Of a DNA stretch of 21,445 bases, positions 6,701-14,397 are shown one piece after another; position 1 is the first letter of the stretch, and each line of letters starts with the position of its first letter. The notes beneath the pieces are model-generated. The model was not told the DNA's origin, made no database searches, and saw nothing but the letters and a program-made list of their open reading frames with translations. Made by a program: the position numbers and the translations under genes. Where the stretch lies: the IMG/VR virus record IMGVR_UViG_3300010885_064935, positions 1-21,445 of that record; one strand, 5' to 3'. The DNA is from a virus.

Positions 6701-9148
6701 ATGAAACTCGTAGTCGTCGAATCGCCGGCGAAATGCGCCAAGATTCAAGGCTATCTAGGCGAGGGCTATCGCGTCCAAGCTACTATGGGGCATATTCGTG
6801 CGCTGGAGGAATCGCTAAAAAGCGTCGGCATTGACCGTAATTGGGAACCAACCTACGTAGACTTATCGACGAAAAAAGACGCAATACACAAACTCAAAAC
6901 CGCCGCCAAAGGCGCAGAGGTTATTCTTGCAACTGACGATGACCGCGAAGGCGAAGGAATTGCGTGGCACGTGTGTATTCTTCTCAAGCTTAATCCTGCT
7001 ACAACTCCCCGCATTGTCTTTCACGAAATTACGGCTCCTGCGATTCGAGCCGCCGTAGCGCAACCACGTCTTCTTGATATGAACAAAGTCTCTGCACAAC
7101 AGGCGCGCTCTATGTTGGATCTGCTTGTGGGCTTCACCATTAGTCGTGTTCTCTGGAATCGCGTAGCACCCAAACTCTCGGCCGGTCGCTGTCAGACACC
7201 CGCATTGCGACTTGTCGCCGAACGCGATGCGGAAGTAGAACGACACAAGGCCGCCTCGTTCTGGAAACTTCACGGTACGTGGAAATCGCCTACTACTCCG
7301 TCAGCCGCAACAGCCACCTCTCTACGTCCTCTTGAAGCGACTACAGCTGACGTTGATAACGAAGCCGCCGCCCGTCGTATTTTGGATACAGTACACGGCA
7401 GTCCCAATTCTAAAATACTCGCCGTTAAAGAAACGCTAAGCACGAGTCAGCCCCCAAAGCCGTTCATTACCTCCACGCTTCAGCAAGAAGCCTCGTCGCT
7501 ACACGGGCTCAGTCCGAAGACTACGATGATGGCAGCGCAGAAACTCTACGAAGCCGGCCATATTACATATATGCGCACCGACAATCCACAGATCGCTTTG
7601 GAAGCCGCCACGACGATTCGCGCCTACATCACCGAGCATTTCGGAACGGAGTATGTTGGAAGTGAAGGACAACATATTCTGAGCAGCGAATCCTCAACAG
7701 ATACGAAACCCGTCAAGAAAACAAAGAAAGCAACTGTTGTACCAGAGGTTCCCGCAGCGCAAGCAGCACACGAAGCGATTCGTCCCACGCATCCCGAAAC
7801 TCCTGAACCCGATATTGCGGATACGACTCAGCGCACAGTCTATAATCTTATCTGGAAGCGTACAACCCAGTGCCAAATGTCTCCCGCTACAACAAATGTG
7901 CGCCGTGCGCAACTCTGTATTGAAGCCGACCCTACACGCACATGGACAGCCGAACAGACAAAAGTCGCCTTTTACGGCTGGCGACATCTGGAGCGCCACA
8001 ATCCAGAGGACGACGCCGCCGATGTGCAAGCCTGGCATGCCTGGGCACCGCATCTTATTGTTGGCGCCGCGCTAACATGGATTCAACTCTTTGCCGACGA
8101 AGCCTTTACGAAACCAAAAGGCCGCTACACGGAAGCATCGCTCATCGCCGACCTCGAGAATCGCGGCATTGGCCGTCCCTCTACGTTCGCATCTCTTGTA
8201 TCCACGATTGTCGACCGCGAATACGTGGAAAAGACCAATGTAGACGGAAAAACGCAAGATAGCACGCATCTCCAGATTAAACCCCACCAATGGCCGCCTA
8301 CGGCCACGACCTCTCATCATAAAGTCGGAGCAGAAAAGAACAAACTCCGCTCTACACCGCTTGGACGTTCCGTCGTAGATTTCCTGACGCGTGAATATAG
8401 CGACCTATTCAACTACGATTTTACAGCTGCGATGGAACGCGATTTGGACGGTATTGCCCACGGAACAAAACCGTGGAAGTCTCTACTCCAAGACACCTGG
8501 GACACCTACAAAGAACGCTACACCGCCATGTCCACCGGAAGCTCTACAGCGAACAAGGCGGCGCGCGAACGTATTCTTGGAGACGACATTAAGGTCATTC
8601 TTAGCCGTAAGGGACCACTCTTTGTACGCGACCCACCCGCCGGCTCACCCAAGACGGTCAAAGCCACGTTTGCACCGTTGCCGGCGACGACAACGTTTGA
8701 AACGGCTACGTTGATTGACGCGACGGTAGCATTCTGCCTTGCACAAGAGACACGAGCGGGAGAACTGTTAGGAATGTTGGATACGACCGAAATACGCAAA
8801 AAGAAGGGTCCGTACGGATGGTACGCAGAGTGCGGAGCAACCCGCGTACCGCTCAAGGGCACGGAATCCTTGGAAGACATACAAGACAAACTCAAAGCGA
8901 AAATCAGTTTTGCAACAACGGAAACTGCGTATACGCGAACATTGGGTGAGTTTACAATTAAACGAGGTCCCTATGGACTTTACTTCTATAACCATACGTT
9001 GAAACGTGTATCCTTTGTAAAATTCCCGCCGTCCTTGGATCCGGATGCGGTTGCTCTTGCTGATTTAACGGCCTTGTACAGTGCCGGTCTTACGAAAAAG
9101 CGACGTGCGTTTCCGGTGAAAAAAGATAAAACGGGAGATGCGACGTGA
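6701..9148 (+). CDS. topA: DNA topoisomerase IA, bacterial type
   Basis: It relaxes negatively supercoiled DNA by cutting one strand and forming a 5'-phosphotyrosine. The 815 residues include the TOPRIM domain (KLVVVESPAK with E7; ATDDDREGEGIAWH with D79, D81, E83), the SAQQARSMLDLLVGF region (130-144), AGRCQTPAL, and the catalytic site HITYMRTDNP with Y290 and R292. Most relatives have MRTDS; here Asn follows the Asp. The C-terminus has no zinc fingers but has three topoisomerase C-terminal repeats centred on Gly-Pro (G638-P639, GPYG at 703-706 and 756-759). Bacterial-type TopoIA is known in mimiviruses. The coding sequence is richer in GC than neighbouring genes. A divergent early promoter drives it. 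Confidence 0.95.
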   Translation: MKLVVVESPAKCAKIQGYLGEGYRVQATMGHIRALEESLKSVGIDRNWEPTYVDLSTKKDAIHKLKTAAKGAEVILATDDDREGEGIAWHVCILLKLNPATTPRIVFHEITAPAIRAAVAQPRLLDMNKVSAQQARSMLDLLVGFTISRVLWNRVAPKLSAGRCQTPALRLVAERDAEVERHKAASFWKLHGTWKSPTTPSAATATSLRPLEATTADVDNEAAARRILDTVHGSPNSKILAVKETLSTSQPPKPFITSTLQQEASSLHGLSPKTTMMAAQKLYEAGHITYMRTDNPQIALEAATTIRAYITEHFGTEYVGSEGQHILSSESSTDTKPVKKTKKATVVPEVPAAQAAHEAIRPTHPETPEPDIADTTQRTVYNLIWKRTTQCQMSPATTNVRRAQLCIEADPTRTWTAEQTKVAFYGWRHLERHNPEDDAADVQAWHAWAPHLIVGAALTWIQLFADEAFTKPKGRYTEASLIADLENRGIGRPSTFASLVSTIVDREYVEKTNVDGKTQDSTHLQIKPHQWPPTATTSHHKVGAEKNKLRSTPLGRSVVDFLTREYSDLFNYDFTAAMERDLDGIAHGTKPWKSLLQDTWDTYKERYTAMSTGSSTANKAARERILGDDIKVILSRKGPLFVRDPPAGSPKTVKATFAPLPATTTFETATLIDATVAFCLAQETRAGELLGMLDTTEIRKKKGPYGWYAECGATRVPLKGTESLEDIQDKLKAKISFATTETAYTRTLGEFTIKRGPYGLYFYNHTLKRVSFVKFPPSLDPDAVALADLTALYSAGLTKKRRAFPVKKDKTGDAT

Positions 9149-9183
9149 GCAAATATAACTATTTTATGTAGACATGGTATAAT

Positions 9184-10053
9184 ATGGCGTTGTCTCTATT
9201 CGCAAATGGTGTTATAACAACAAATTACACAAACGACACTGCAGTTTCTATTTACACAAACTCAGGTGCTCCTTTAACAGGACCCCCTGATTGGACTGCT
9301 ACATGCACAAATTATGTTCCGCCACCATGGAATCAAGTTGATAATTTATATGTATCGCCAGTATTTACGTCGTCCTGGAATATATCAGGGACTGGAGGGA
9401 CTGGTGAAGTATTAGGAATCTACTTTACGCTGAATGCACAGTATGGTACGAACGATGAGACAAACCCCCGTAAATCAATCTTCTTCATTCTCAAAACGGG
9501 CGGAGGCACATTTACGTCAGGTTTAGCGTATACAATAAGTCCGCCTGTTGTATGTTTTGTCACGGGCACGCGCGTGCTAACTCAAAACGGATACAAGGCA
9601 ATTGAAACGTTGCTTCATAAAGATATGATGGTTTTATCGGATGGTCGTATTACGGATTATAGTCTGAAAAAGATAGTGGTTGAAACGGCAAACGCAAGTT
9701 CTGCGCCCTATCGCATCCAAGCTGGTGCGTTTGGAAAGAATAAACCCGAGTCAGACATATGCCTATCACCAACGCACAAAATTCAAGTGCGAAAAGGGGT
9801 TTGGATATCACCACAGCGTGCGGCATTGATAAATCCAAACGTTAAACAATATGGTATCGGTGAGCCGGTAACCTATTGGCATATTGCCTGTTCAGACTAT
9901 TTACGTGATAATATAATTAGTGAGGGCATGATAGTAGAATCTTTGGCCACAAACAAAAATTACAATGGACCTGCTACAGTCTATACGTGGAGCAATCGGC
10001 TCGGTGGATACACACGTGTAAGCTCGTCTAAAAATAACATTGCGAAACTATAA
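9184..10053 (+). CDS. Hint-domain (hedgehog/intein-type) protein
   Basis: This 289-residue protein has two parts. Residues 1-120 are Thr/Ser/Gly/Asn-rich and predicted beta, without a known family or clear signal peptide. Residues 121-255 resemble a Hint domain: VVCFVTGTRVLTQNGYKAIE starts with nucleophile candidate C124, followed by LSPTHKIQVRKG with T196-H197 (the block B/F-type TxxH or SPTH element) and ending in HIACSDYLRDNIISEGMIVESL. Hint domains cleave the chain at the Cys through a thioester; here that would release the N-terminal part, either free or attached to a nucleophile. This is not a spliced intein because no catalytic host protein flanks it. No early motif precedes it, so late or structural use is inferred. 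Confidence 0.8.
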   Translation: MALSLFANGVITTNYTNDTAVSIYTNSGAPLTGPPDWTATCTNYVPPPWNQVDNLYVSPVFTSSWNISGTGGTGEVLGIYFTLNAQYGTNDETNPRKSIFFILKTGGGTFTSGLAYTISPPVVCFVTGTRVLTQNGYKAIETLLHKDMMVLSDGRITDYSLKKIVVETANASSAPYRIQAGAFGKNKPESDICLSPTHKIQVRKGVWISPQRAALINPNVKQYGIGEPVTYWHIACSDYLRDNIISEGMIVESLATNKNYNGPATVYTWSNRLGGYTRVSSSKNNIAKL

Positions 10054-10058
10054 TGACT

Positions 10059-10247
10059 TTACTTTGACTGCTCGTGAATCTTCGTCCGCGCCTTAATCGC
10101 CGCCGCGCGCATGGTACGCCGCCACGCAATAGGAGTATTTAGAACATCTGGCGAAGGACGAGCCGGTGTACCATTGCGCAGCTTGAGCAGAGCTATTGCC
10201 GCATTGTAATCCTCGATGGTATAGTACGTAAAGTGAATCTTGGGCAT
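10059..10247 (-). CDS. Small early protein of unknown function (62 aa)
   Basis: A short ORF, MPKIHFTYYTIEDYN..., supported as a gene by an exact early motif 36 nt upstream of the ATG (10284-10292) and by its tight fit between neighbours. The C-terminal half is basic (RRTMRAAAIKARTK) and probably helical; the first half could form a small beta-alpha unit. I recognise no family. A 16-bp perfect inverted repeat (10249-10287) lies immediately before the ATG, so the mRNA leader could fold into a strong hairpin right at the start codon. Confidence 0.65.
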   Translation of the reverse strand: MPKIHFTYYTIEDYNAAIALLKLRNGTPARPSPDVLNTPIAWRRTMRAAAIKARTKIHEQSK

Positions 10248-10248
10248 G

Positions 10249-10287
10249 TTGATATATCCGTCTATAGGTTGTAGACGGATATATCAA
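10249..10287 (-). terminator. 16-bp perfect hairpin after proline dehydrogenase, overlapping the next promoter
   Basis: TTGATATATCCGTCTA (10249-10264), loop TAGGTTG, TAGACGGATATATCAA (10272-10287): a perfect 16-bp stem. It starts 16 nt after the proline dehydrogenase stop (10303) on the same strand, where a transcript-end hairpin is expected. It shares TCAA with the early motif of the next leftward gene and ends 1 nt before that gene's ATG. Confidence 0.7.
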
Positions 10288-10292
10288 TTTTT
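10284..10292 (-). promoter_or_regulatory. Early promoter motif of the 62-aa gene
   Basis: An exact AAAAATTGA on the minus strand, 36 nt from ATG 10247. Its last four bases are part of the hairpin stem at 10249-10287. Confidence 0.75.
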
Positions 10293-10302
10293 AAACCGTT
10301 TC

Positions 10303-11136
10303 TTAATGAAACAAATATTGTAAGATGTACGGATTTTCCTGTATTCGTCTTATTAAATACGGTATAGCATCCTCCATAGCTCCGTATGGCAAATACTTAT
10401 AGCTAGAAATACCCGCTTTGACTAATTTCTGAGTATCCGATGGTATAAATCCGTAAAGAGAAGCATGACAAATATGTCTTTTTGGTGTATCTATCATACA
10501 TTGAATATCGTCTGAATTATGCGTACATATCATGGCATGAAACATACTATAGTTTGTACGGGAAAGACACTGTTTCAGAGCAGCGCGAAAAGCGGTATCG
10601 GTATCGGATTTTTGTAAGAACAGCGCTCCTGTCGCGCGGTCTTGATTCCAATATGCACCGCGCACCAATTTAACGCCGTGATTGGGAAACCGTTCTAAAT
10701 CACGTGTTAGCGTATCCAACGAATCACGACGATACATCTGATATGTTTTGTAAATCCATACATTATCTGTATTATAAGCCTCAATAAACGCATCGGTAAG
10801 TGTTTGTATTTTGTCTTGGTGTGCAACATTTTCCGCGTCAATCAAGACTCGCTTGTTATTCCTAATAAACTCTTCAATTAGTCGTTCCATCGGCTTTTCC
10901 TGGAATCGGAACGAGGACGGTTTCAAGGCAACATAATCCAAGTCGCGAACATTCACCAATTTCATATATTCGTCGGTCGTGCGTTGGACATCTTTCTCGG
11001 TCGTTGCAGATTCTTTAATGTAATCAGCGATTGGATATAAGTTTTGTAGACGTAGTTTTTGTATTGTCTGGTTAAGACTTAATAGTGTCTCGCCAGCCGT
11101 TAGCGCATTGTATAACGGTCGATACAAAGCCTTCAT
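10303..11136 (-). CDS. Proline dehydrogenase (FAD-dependent)
   Basis: It would oxidise L-proline to pyrroline-5-carboxylate with FAD. From ATG 11136 the protein has 277 residues, close to monofunctional bacterial enzymes and shorter than eukaryotic mitochondrial ones. Motifs of the beta/alpha barrel: VLIDAEN (97-103), IYKTYQMY (128-135), VKLVRGAYW (155-163), CTHNSDD (204-210), CHASLYGF (223-230), YKYLPYG (246-252) and YLIRRIQEN (260-268), whose Arg pair binds the substrate carboxylate in PutA-type enzymes. All the main sites appear intact. The frame stays open to ATG 11190, adding 18 residues; I prefer 11136 because it leaves a promoter spacer to the divergent gene, but this is not certain. 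No mitochondrial targeting signal is obvious. No early 9-mer is seen. Confidence 0.9.
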   Translation of the reverse strand: MKALYRPLYNALTAGETLLSLNQTIQKLRLQNLYPIADYIKESATTEKDVQRTTDEYMKLVNVRDLDYVALKPSSFRFQEKPMERLIEEFIRNNKRVLIDAENVAHQDKIQTLTDAFIEAYNTDNVWIYKTYQMYRRDSLDTLTRDLERFPNHGVKLVRGAYWNQDRATGALFLQKSDTDTAFRAALKQCLSRTNYSMFHAMICTHNSDDIQCMIDTPKRHICHASLYGFIPSDTQKLVKAGISSYKYLPYGAMEDAIPYLIRRIQENPYILQYLFH

Positions 11137-11219
11137 CTTATATATACCTTCGCTTTTTATCTTTAATTCATATAAAAAATGACAAAGCATCGCTACAACG
11201 TATAAGGATTATAGAAACC

Positions 11220-11507
11220 ATGCTGGCTTTGTATATCATTTTCTTTATTATTGGCCTTATTACTGCCGTAATGATGTGGCATATACATACTATGTTTGAA
11301 ACAATGGATGAGTTGAAGCAAAGAGTTCAGGTATTGTCCAATTCCTGCCAACTTGCGGAAATTCAGACAGGACGTCCGTATTTCACCTCCTTGGGACACA
11401 ATTTAACAATTGTAGAAACCACAGAGCATATATACGACGTGCTAAGTGAAAAATTGAGACAATATCCCATACACGATTCTCATCTTAGGCATGTTCAGAG
11501 ACCGTAG
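11220..11507 (+). CDS. Small single-pass membrane protein
   Basis: From ATG 11220 the protein has 95 residues: an N-terminal membrane helix (about 2-21, LALYIIFFIIGLITAVMMW) followed by a charged, probably helical segment (MDELKQRVQVLSNSC) and a polar C-terminus rich in His. The same frame is open upstream to 11085, but that part overlaps proline dehydrogenase on the other strand and would put polar sequence before the helix. The last 17 nt overlap the next gene. I recognise no family. A virion or host-membrane protein is inferred. Confidence 0.65.
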   Translation: MLALYIIFFIIGLITAVMMWHIHTMFETMDELKQRVQVLSNSCQLAEIQTGRPYFTSLGHNLTIVETTEHIYDVLSEKLRQYPIHDSHLRHVQRP

Positions 11508-11820
11508 TCAATTATTTGAAACTATTGCGAAAGCATATTATAACGATGAACAGTTTACTAATTTGCTCTATTATATAACATTGAGTCATATACAGGAAAA
11601 AAATGCTGAACTTGCTCATAGTATTCGGACGTCTATACAGTTGACTAGCGAGCTTGTTGACGCGGTTTATACTGAGTTAGCCGAGGTATTAAATATACGT
11701 ATGGTCATTTATGATTATTCAGAACGCTCATTCCCGAGTATACAACGATATGGAAAACATAACAATGAGACATATCATATAATAAGCGGGCTTCGCCCCC
11801 TTTTAAACCCCCATTCCTAG
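11491..11820 (+). CDS. Unknown small protein reading through a terminator-like hairpin
   Basis: 109 residues, mostly helical (FETIAKAYYNDEQF, AELAHSIRTSIQLTSELVDAVYTELAEVL), no membrane segment and no family I recognise. It starts inside the 3' end of the preceding gene (17-nt overlap, different frame), so the two are probably translated from one mRNA. The final residues SGLRPLLNPHS are the translation of the hairpin element GGGCTTCGCCCCCTTTTAAACCCCC that elsewhere lies after stop codons, so the original stop may have been lost or displaced. Confidence 0.6.
   Translation: MFRDRSQLFETIAKAYYNDEQFTNLLYYITLSHIQEKNAELAHSIRTSIQLTSELVDAVYTELAEVLNIRMVIYDYSERSFPSIQRYGKHNNETYHIISGLRPLLNPHS
11784..11802 (+). 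terminator. GC hairpin inside the 3' end of the 11491-11820 gene
   Basis: AAGCGGGC, loop TTC, GCCCCCTT: 8-bp arms with one C/C mismatch, followed by TTAAACCCCC. It is the same element as at 17900-17918, but here it is translated. Confidence 0.5.
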
Positions 11821-11827
11821 GCAGATG

Positions 11828-11850
11828 AAAAATACAGATTTTGTATTTTT
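11828..11850. terminator. AT-rich hairpin between convergent genes
   Basis: AAAAATAC (11828-11835), loop AGATTTT, GTATTTTT (11843-11850): a perfect 8-bp stem in the 56-bp gap between the rightward gene ending at 11820 and the leftward gene ending at 11877. It could serve both strands. Confidence 0.5.
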
Positions 11851-11876
11851 ACATTAGATATTTTTCTTATGTTAGT

Positions 11877-12560
11877 TTATTGCGATGCTCCCTTGTTCAC
11901 CATCCCAGGAACAATCTGGAGGCGACAGAATTCCTTCGGAGTCGTTGCCTGTAGGACAATCCACGCCGGGCTCGCCTTTAGCGCATTCATCAAGTTCTGA
12001 GTAATCTTCTCAGTCACGTCGTAGCCCGAGGCCTTAGACATGCGTACCAGCATGTTCGTGTAGAGTTCAACCGAATAAACCGGATATTCAGTTTGCGATT
12101 CTACACGATGCCATACAACAGGATAATACGTCTTGATATCATTCAGACAGTGAAGTGGAGGCTGCGCGGATACGGAGAGTGTCGGCACAACCGCAGAAGC
12201 GAAGCGCATGCGAATAACACATAGCATAGTGTTGTTGCGCGCTGGTTCCACGTGCCACTTAGAACTGTCGTTTAGAGCCATCATAAGGCGATTATGAAGA
12301 ATGGCGCGAGGAACGTTCCATGTCCGAAGCCACTTGGAAAGATTCGAACGGTGCCATTGAATCGCATGGCATTCCGCTCCATTCGCATCCGAACCAAGAG
12401 GCACAACCGTTACGGGGAAATGTGTCCAGATGTCCTTCCGCGTTAGTAGAAGAGGCTGTATCCACCGGTCATTAAATGTATCGTCGGCGAGCAAATCACC
12501 CCACAAAACATCGTGGCGATCCATAGCAAGAAGAATGGGGTCGTTAAACAAAAGAGACAT
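11877..12560 (-). CDS. Early protein of unknown function (227 aa)
   Basis: From ATG 12560 the protein reads MSLLFNDPILLAMDRHDVLW... with 227 residues. It is Trp-rich and globular-looking, without membrane helices or signal peptide; I recognise no family. The open frame extends to a TTG at 12608, but ATG 12560 is preferred: the early motif at 12618-12626 then lies 57 nt upstream, near the 53 nt of the E2 gene. It shares a 94-bp divergent promoter region with the cupin-like gene. Features such as HFPVTVVPLGSDANGAECHAI and ETPKEF-like ends gave no function. Confidence 0.7.
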   Translation of the reverse strand: MSLLFNDPILLAMDRHDVLWGDLLADDTFNDRWIQPLLLTRKDIWTHFPVTVVPLGSDANGAECHAIQWHRSNLSKWLRTWNVPRAILHNRLMMALNDSSKWHVEPARNNTMLCVIRMRFASAVVPTLSVSAQPPLHCLNDIKTYYPVVWHRVESQTEYPVYSVELYTNMLVRMSKASGYDVTEKITQNLMNALKASPAWIVLQATTPKEFCRLQIVPGMVNKGASQ

Positions 12561-12617
12561 ACTGTTCAGAAAGTAAGAAAGGAGCGGCTGATAAATTAAT
12601 TTAGGCAAGGGCGCCCG

Positions 12618-12626
12618 TCAATTTTT
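12618..12626 (-). promoter_or_regulatory. Early promoter motif of the 227-aa gene
   Basis: An exact AAAAATTGA on the minus strand (within a run AAAAAATTGA), 57 nt from ATG 12560, in the divergent spacer. No plus-strand copy faces the cupin-like gene. Confidence 0.7.
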
Positions 12627-12654
12627 TCAAAAGCCATATAGATACGTGCCGACA

Positions 12655-13377
12655 ATGGACGATCTTTTTATTGACCGACACGGTACAAGTGAAGACGCCT
12701 ATATGAAAACAAATACAATGCTTGCGTTATTTAAAGAACCGAATCAAATCGTAGTATTCAAAGACGGTTATTTACATTTGGAACCTACACGACAACGACC
12801 ACAATATCGGCGAAAATGGGCACCGCCTGCGCAGGTTGAAGTTGCCGGTATATGGTTGAAATCTGCAATTGAAAATCGCAACAACATATTGGGAAAGAAT
12901 GACGTATTTTTAACACATATGCGTGAAATAACAATACCTATTGAAGAAACACGCGACGAATTTGTAGGATATTATGGGGCGCGTATCATACGTGATAGAG
13001 ATATTTTCAATCTTAAAAATACGTGCCCTATGCCATTATTTGATATGACCATCGGAAAAGAGTACGCAGAACATTATATAGGACTGTCGGAAAACGGTTA
13101 TTACATAGAGAAGCATAATACACCGCATTTCCATCAGCCGAAACTGCCAACGGCTAGTGGTTATCTTGTGTTAGGCGAACACCGCGGAGGTAGTCTTTAT
13201 CTAACGCGGTTTAAGATTCCTTACGGATGTGCTATGTATACTCCACCAAATGTTCTTCACAGTGATGCAGAATTAGTGGGTGATTATTACGTTATGTATA
13301 CAAAAGCGAACGATTATTCCACATTGATTTTGAAAAATGAGGAAGGAAACTGTATCGTAAAATCCGCTTCCGTATAA
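12655..13377 (+). CDS. Cupin-like protein
   Basis: From ATG 12655 (240 aa; a GTG lies 9 nt upstream in frame). The C-terminal half resembles a cupin barrel: NTPHFHQPKLPTASGYLVLGE gives an HxH pair (H158, H160), then a Gly-rich turn (GEHRGGSLYL), and PYGCAMYTPPNVLHSD supplies the third His (H202). These could bind a metal ion. The N-terminal 100 or so residues are unassigned. Cupins cover many enzymes and binding proteins, so no reaction is proposed. Its TAA stop overlaps the early motif of the next gene. Divergent from the 227-aa gene. Confidence 0.6.
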   Translation: MDDLFIDRHGTSEDAYMKTNTMLALFKEPNQIVVFKDGYLHLEPTRQRPQYRRKWAPPAQVEVAGIWLKSAIENRNNILGKNDVFLTHMREITIPIEETRDEFVGYYGARIIRDRDIFNLKNTCPMPLFDMTIGKEYAEHYIGLSENGYYIEKHNTPHFHQPKLPTASGYLVLGEHRGGSLYLTRFKIPYGCAMYTPPNVLHSDAELVGDYYVMYTKANDYSTLILKNEEGNCIVKSASV

Positions 13378-13384
13378 AAATTGA
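13376..13384 (+). promoter_or_regulatory. Early promoter motif overlapping the upstream stop codon
   Basis: An exact AAAAATTGA beginning in the TAA stop of the cupin-like gene, 31 nt before ATG 13416. Confidence 0.8.
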
Positions 13385-13415
13385 AATTATGTAAAGCACG
13401 CAGTCTATTTTTACG

Positions 13416-13859
13416 ATGGAAACGATATACAAACATATTCCTATTCGTCGACTTCATGCACGCAATACAGCAGATCCATATGAATACTTTGCGCACTGTA
13501 TACATATGCGTGAACTGGGCGAGTACACTCCGTTAAATAGTTATGAACGATTCGCAACTATGATGCGCCATTTCAATAAGCATATTCGCAGACATTTGGA
13601 GAAACAACAACATCGTTATGCTGGAAGCGGAATCACAACCGTTATCCATGTTGTGTATGATTCTCCGAACGGATCACCTACAATACGCCAACAAGAGCGC
13701 TATATACAACAATGGGGAGAACACGGTGTCAACGACCTCTTGGATGGGAAGTTCGGTTGTGTTATATCACCACATATGTTAATTTCACAATGTGGTGATA
13801 CAATTATGCTATATGTAAATGTAGAATGGAAACGGCTCCAAAAATTGACAACATCCTAG
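13416..13859 (+). CDS. Early protein of unknown function (147 aa)
   Basis: This 147-residue protein has a basic, His-rich N-terminal half (METIYKHIPIRRLHARN; MMRHFNKHIRRHLEKQQHR) that is probably helical, and a C-terminal half with likely beta strands (ITTVIHVVYD, CGDTIMLYVNVEW). I recognise no family. A clear early promoter (13376-13384) supports it as a gene. Its last codons contain the early motif of the E2 gene, so the two genes are packed with regulatory sequence inside coding sequence. Confidence 0.7.
   Translation: METIYKHIPIRRLHARNTADPYEYFAHCIHMRELGEYTPLNSYERFATMMRHFNKHIRRHLEKQQHRYAGSGITTVIHVVYDSPNGSPTIRQQERYIQQWGEHGVNDLLDGKFGCVISPHMLISQCGDTIMLYVNVEWKRLQKLTTS
13840..13848 (+). promoter_or_regulatory. 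Early promoter motif of the E2 gene, inside the upstream CDS
   Basis: An exact AAAAATTGA within the last six codons of the 147-aa gene (encoding part of QKLTTS), 53 nt before ATG 13902. Confidence 0.75.
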
Positions 13860-13895
13860 TATTAGTATGTCAATTTATAGAATTCGCCTAAATAG

Positions 13896-14369
<474 letters not shown>

Positions 14370-14389
14370 AAAGGCATTCCGCCCCCTTT
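14370..14389. terminator. Degenerate hairpin between convergent genes
   Basis: AAAGGC...GCCCCCTTT directly after the E2 stop resembles the GGGGGC/GCCCCC element with a decayed left arm. The 28-bp gap separates the E2 gene from the leftward Cys-rich gene. Weak as a structure. Confidence 0.25.
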
Positions 14390-14397
14390 ACGACAGT

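Noticed and set aside
6605-6748. N-terminal extension of the MGSCKS protein
   Set aside because: It would cover both early promoters and overlap topoisomerase coding sequence; ATG 6604 gives a myristoylation signal and normal promoter spacing.
7694-8320. Several ORFs on both strands inside topoisomerase IA
   Set aside because: They are shadows in a GC-richer gene with few stop codons; composition is Arg/Cys-rich and without motifs.
9184-10053. Intein interrupting an enzyme
   Set aside because: The flanking sequence does not form an essential enzyme and the Hint region lies near the C-terminus, so hedgehog-like processing fits better than splicing.
11085-11219. N-terminal extension of the 95-aa membrane protein
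   Set aside because: It overlaps the proline dehydrogenase start region on the other strand; ATG 11220 begins directly at the membrane helix.
12561-12608. TTG-initiated N-terminal extension of the 227-aa gene
   Set aside because: ATG 12560 fits the early promoter spacing; the extension leaves only 9 nt from the motif.
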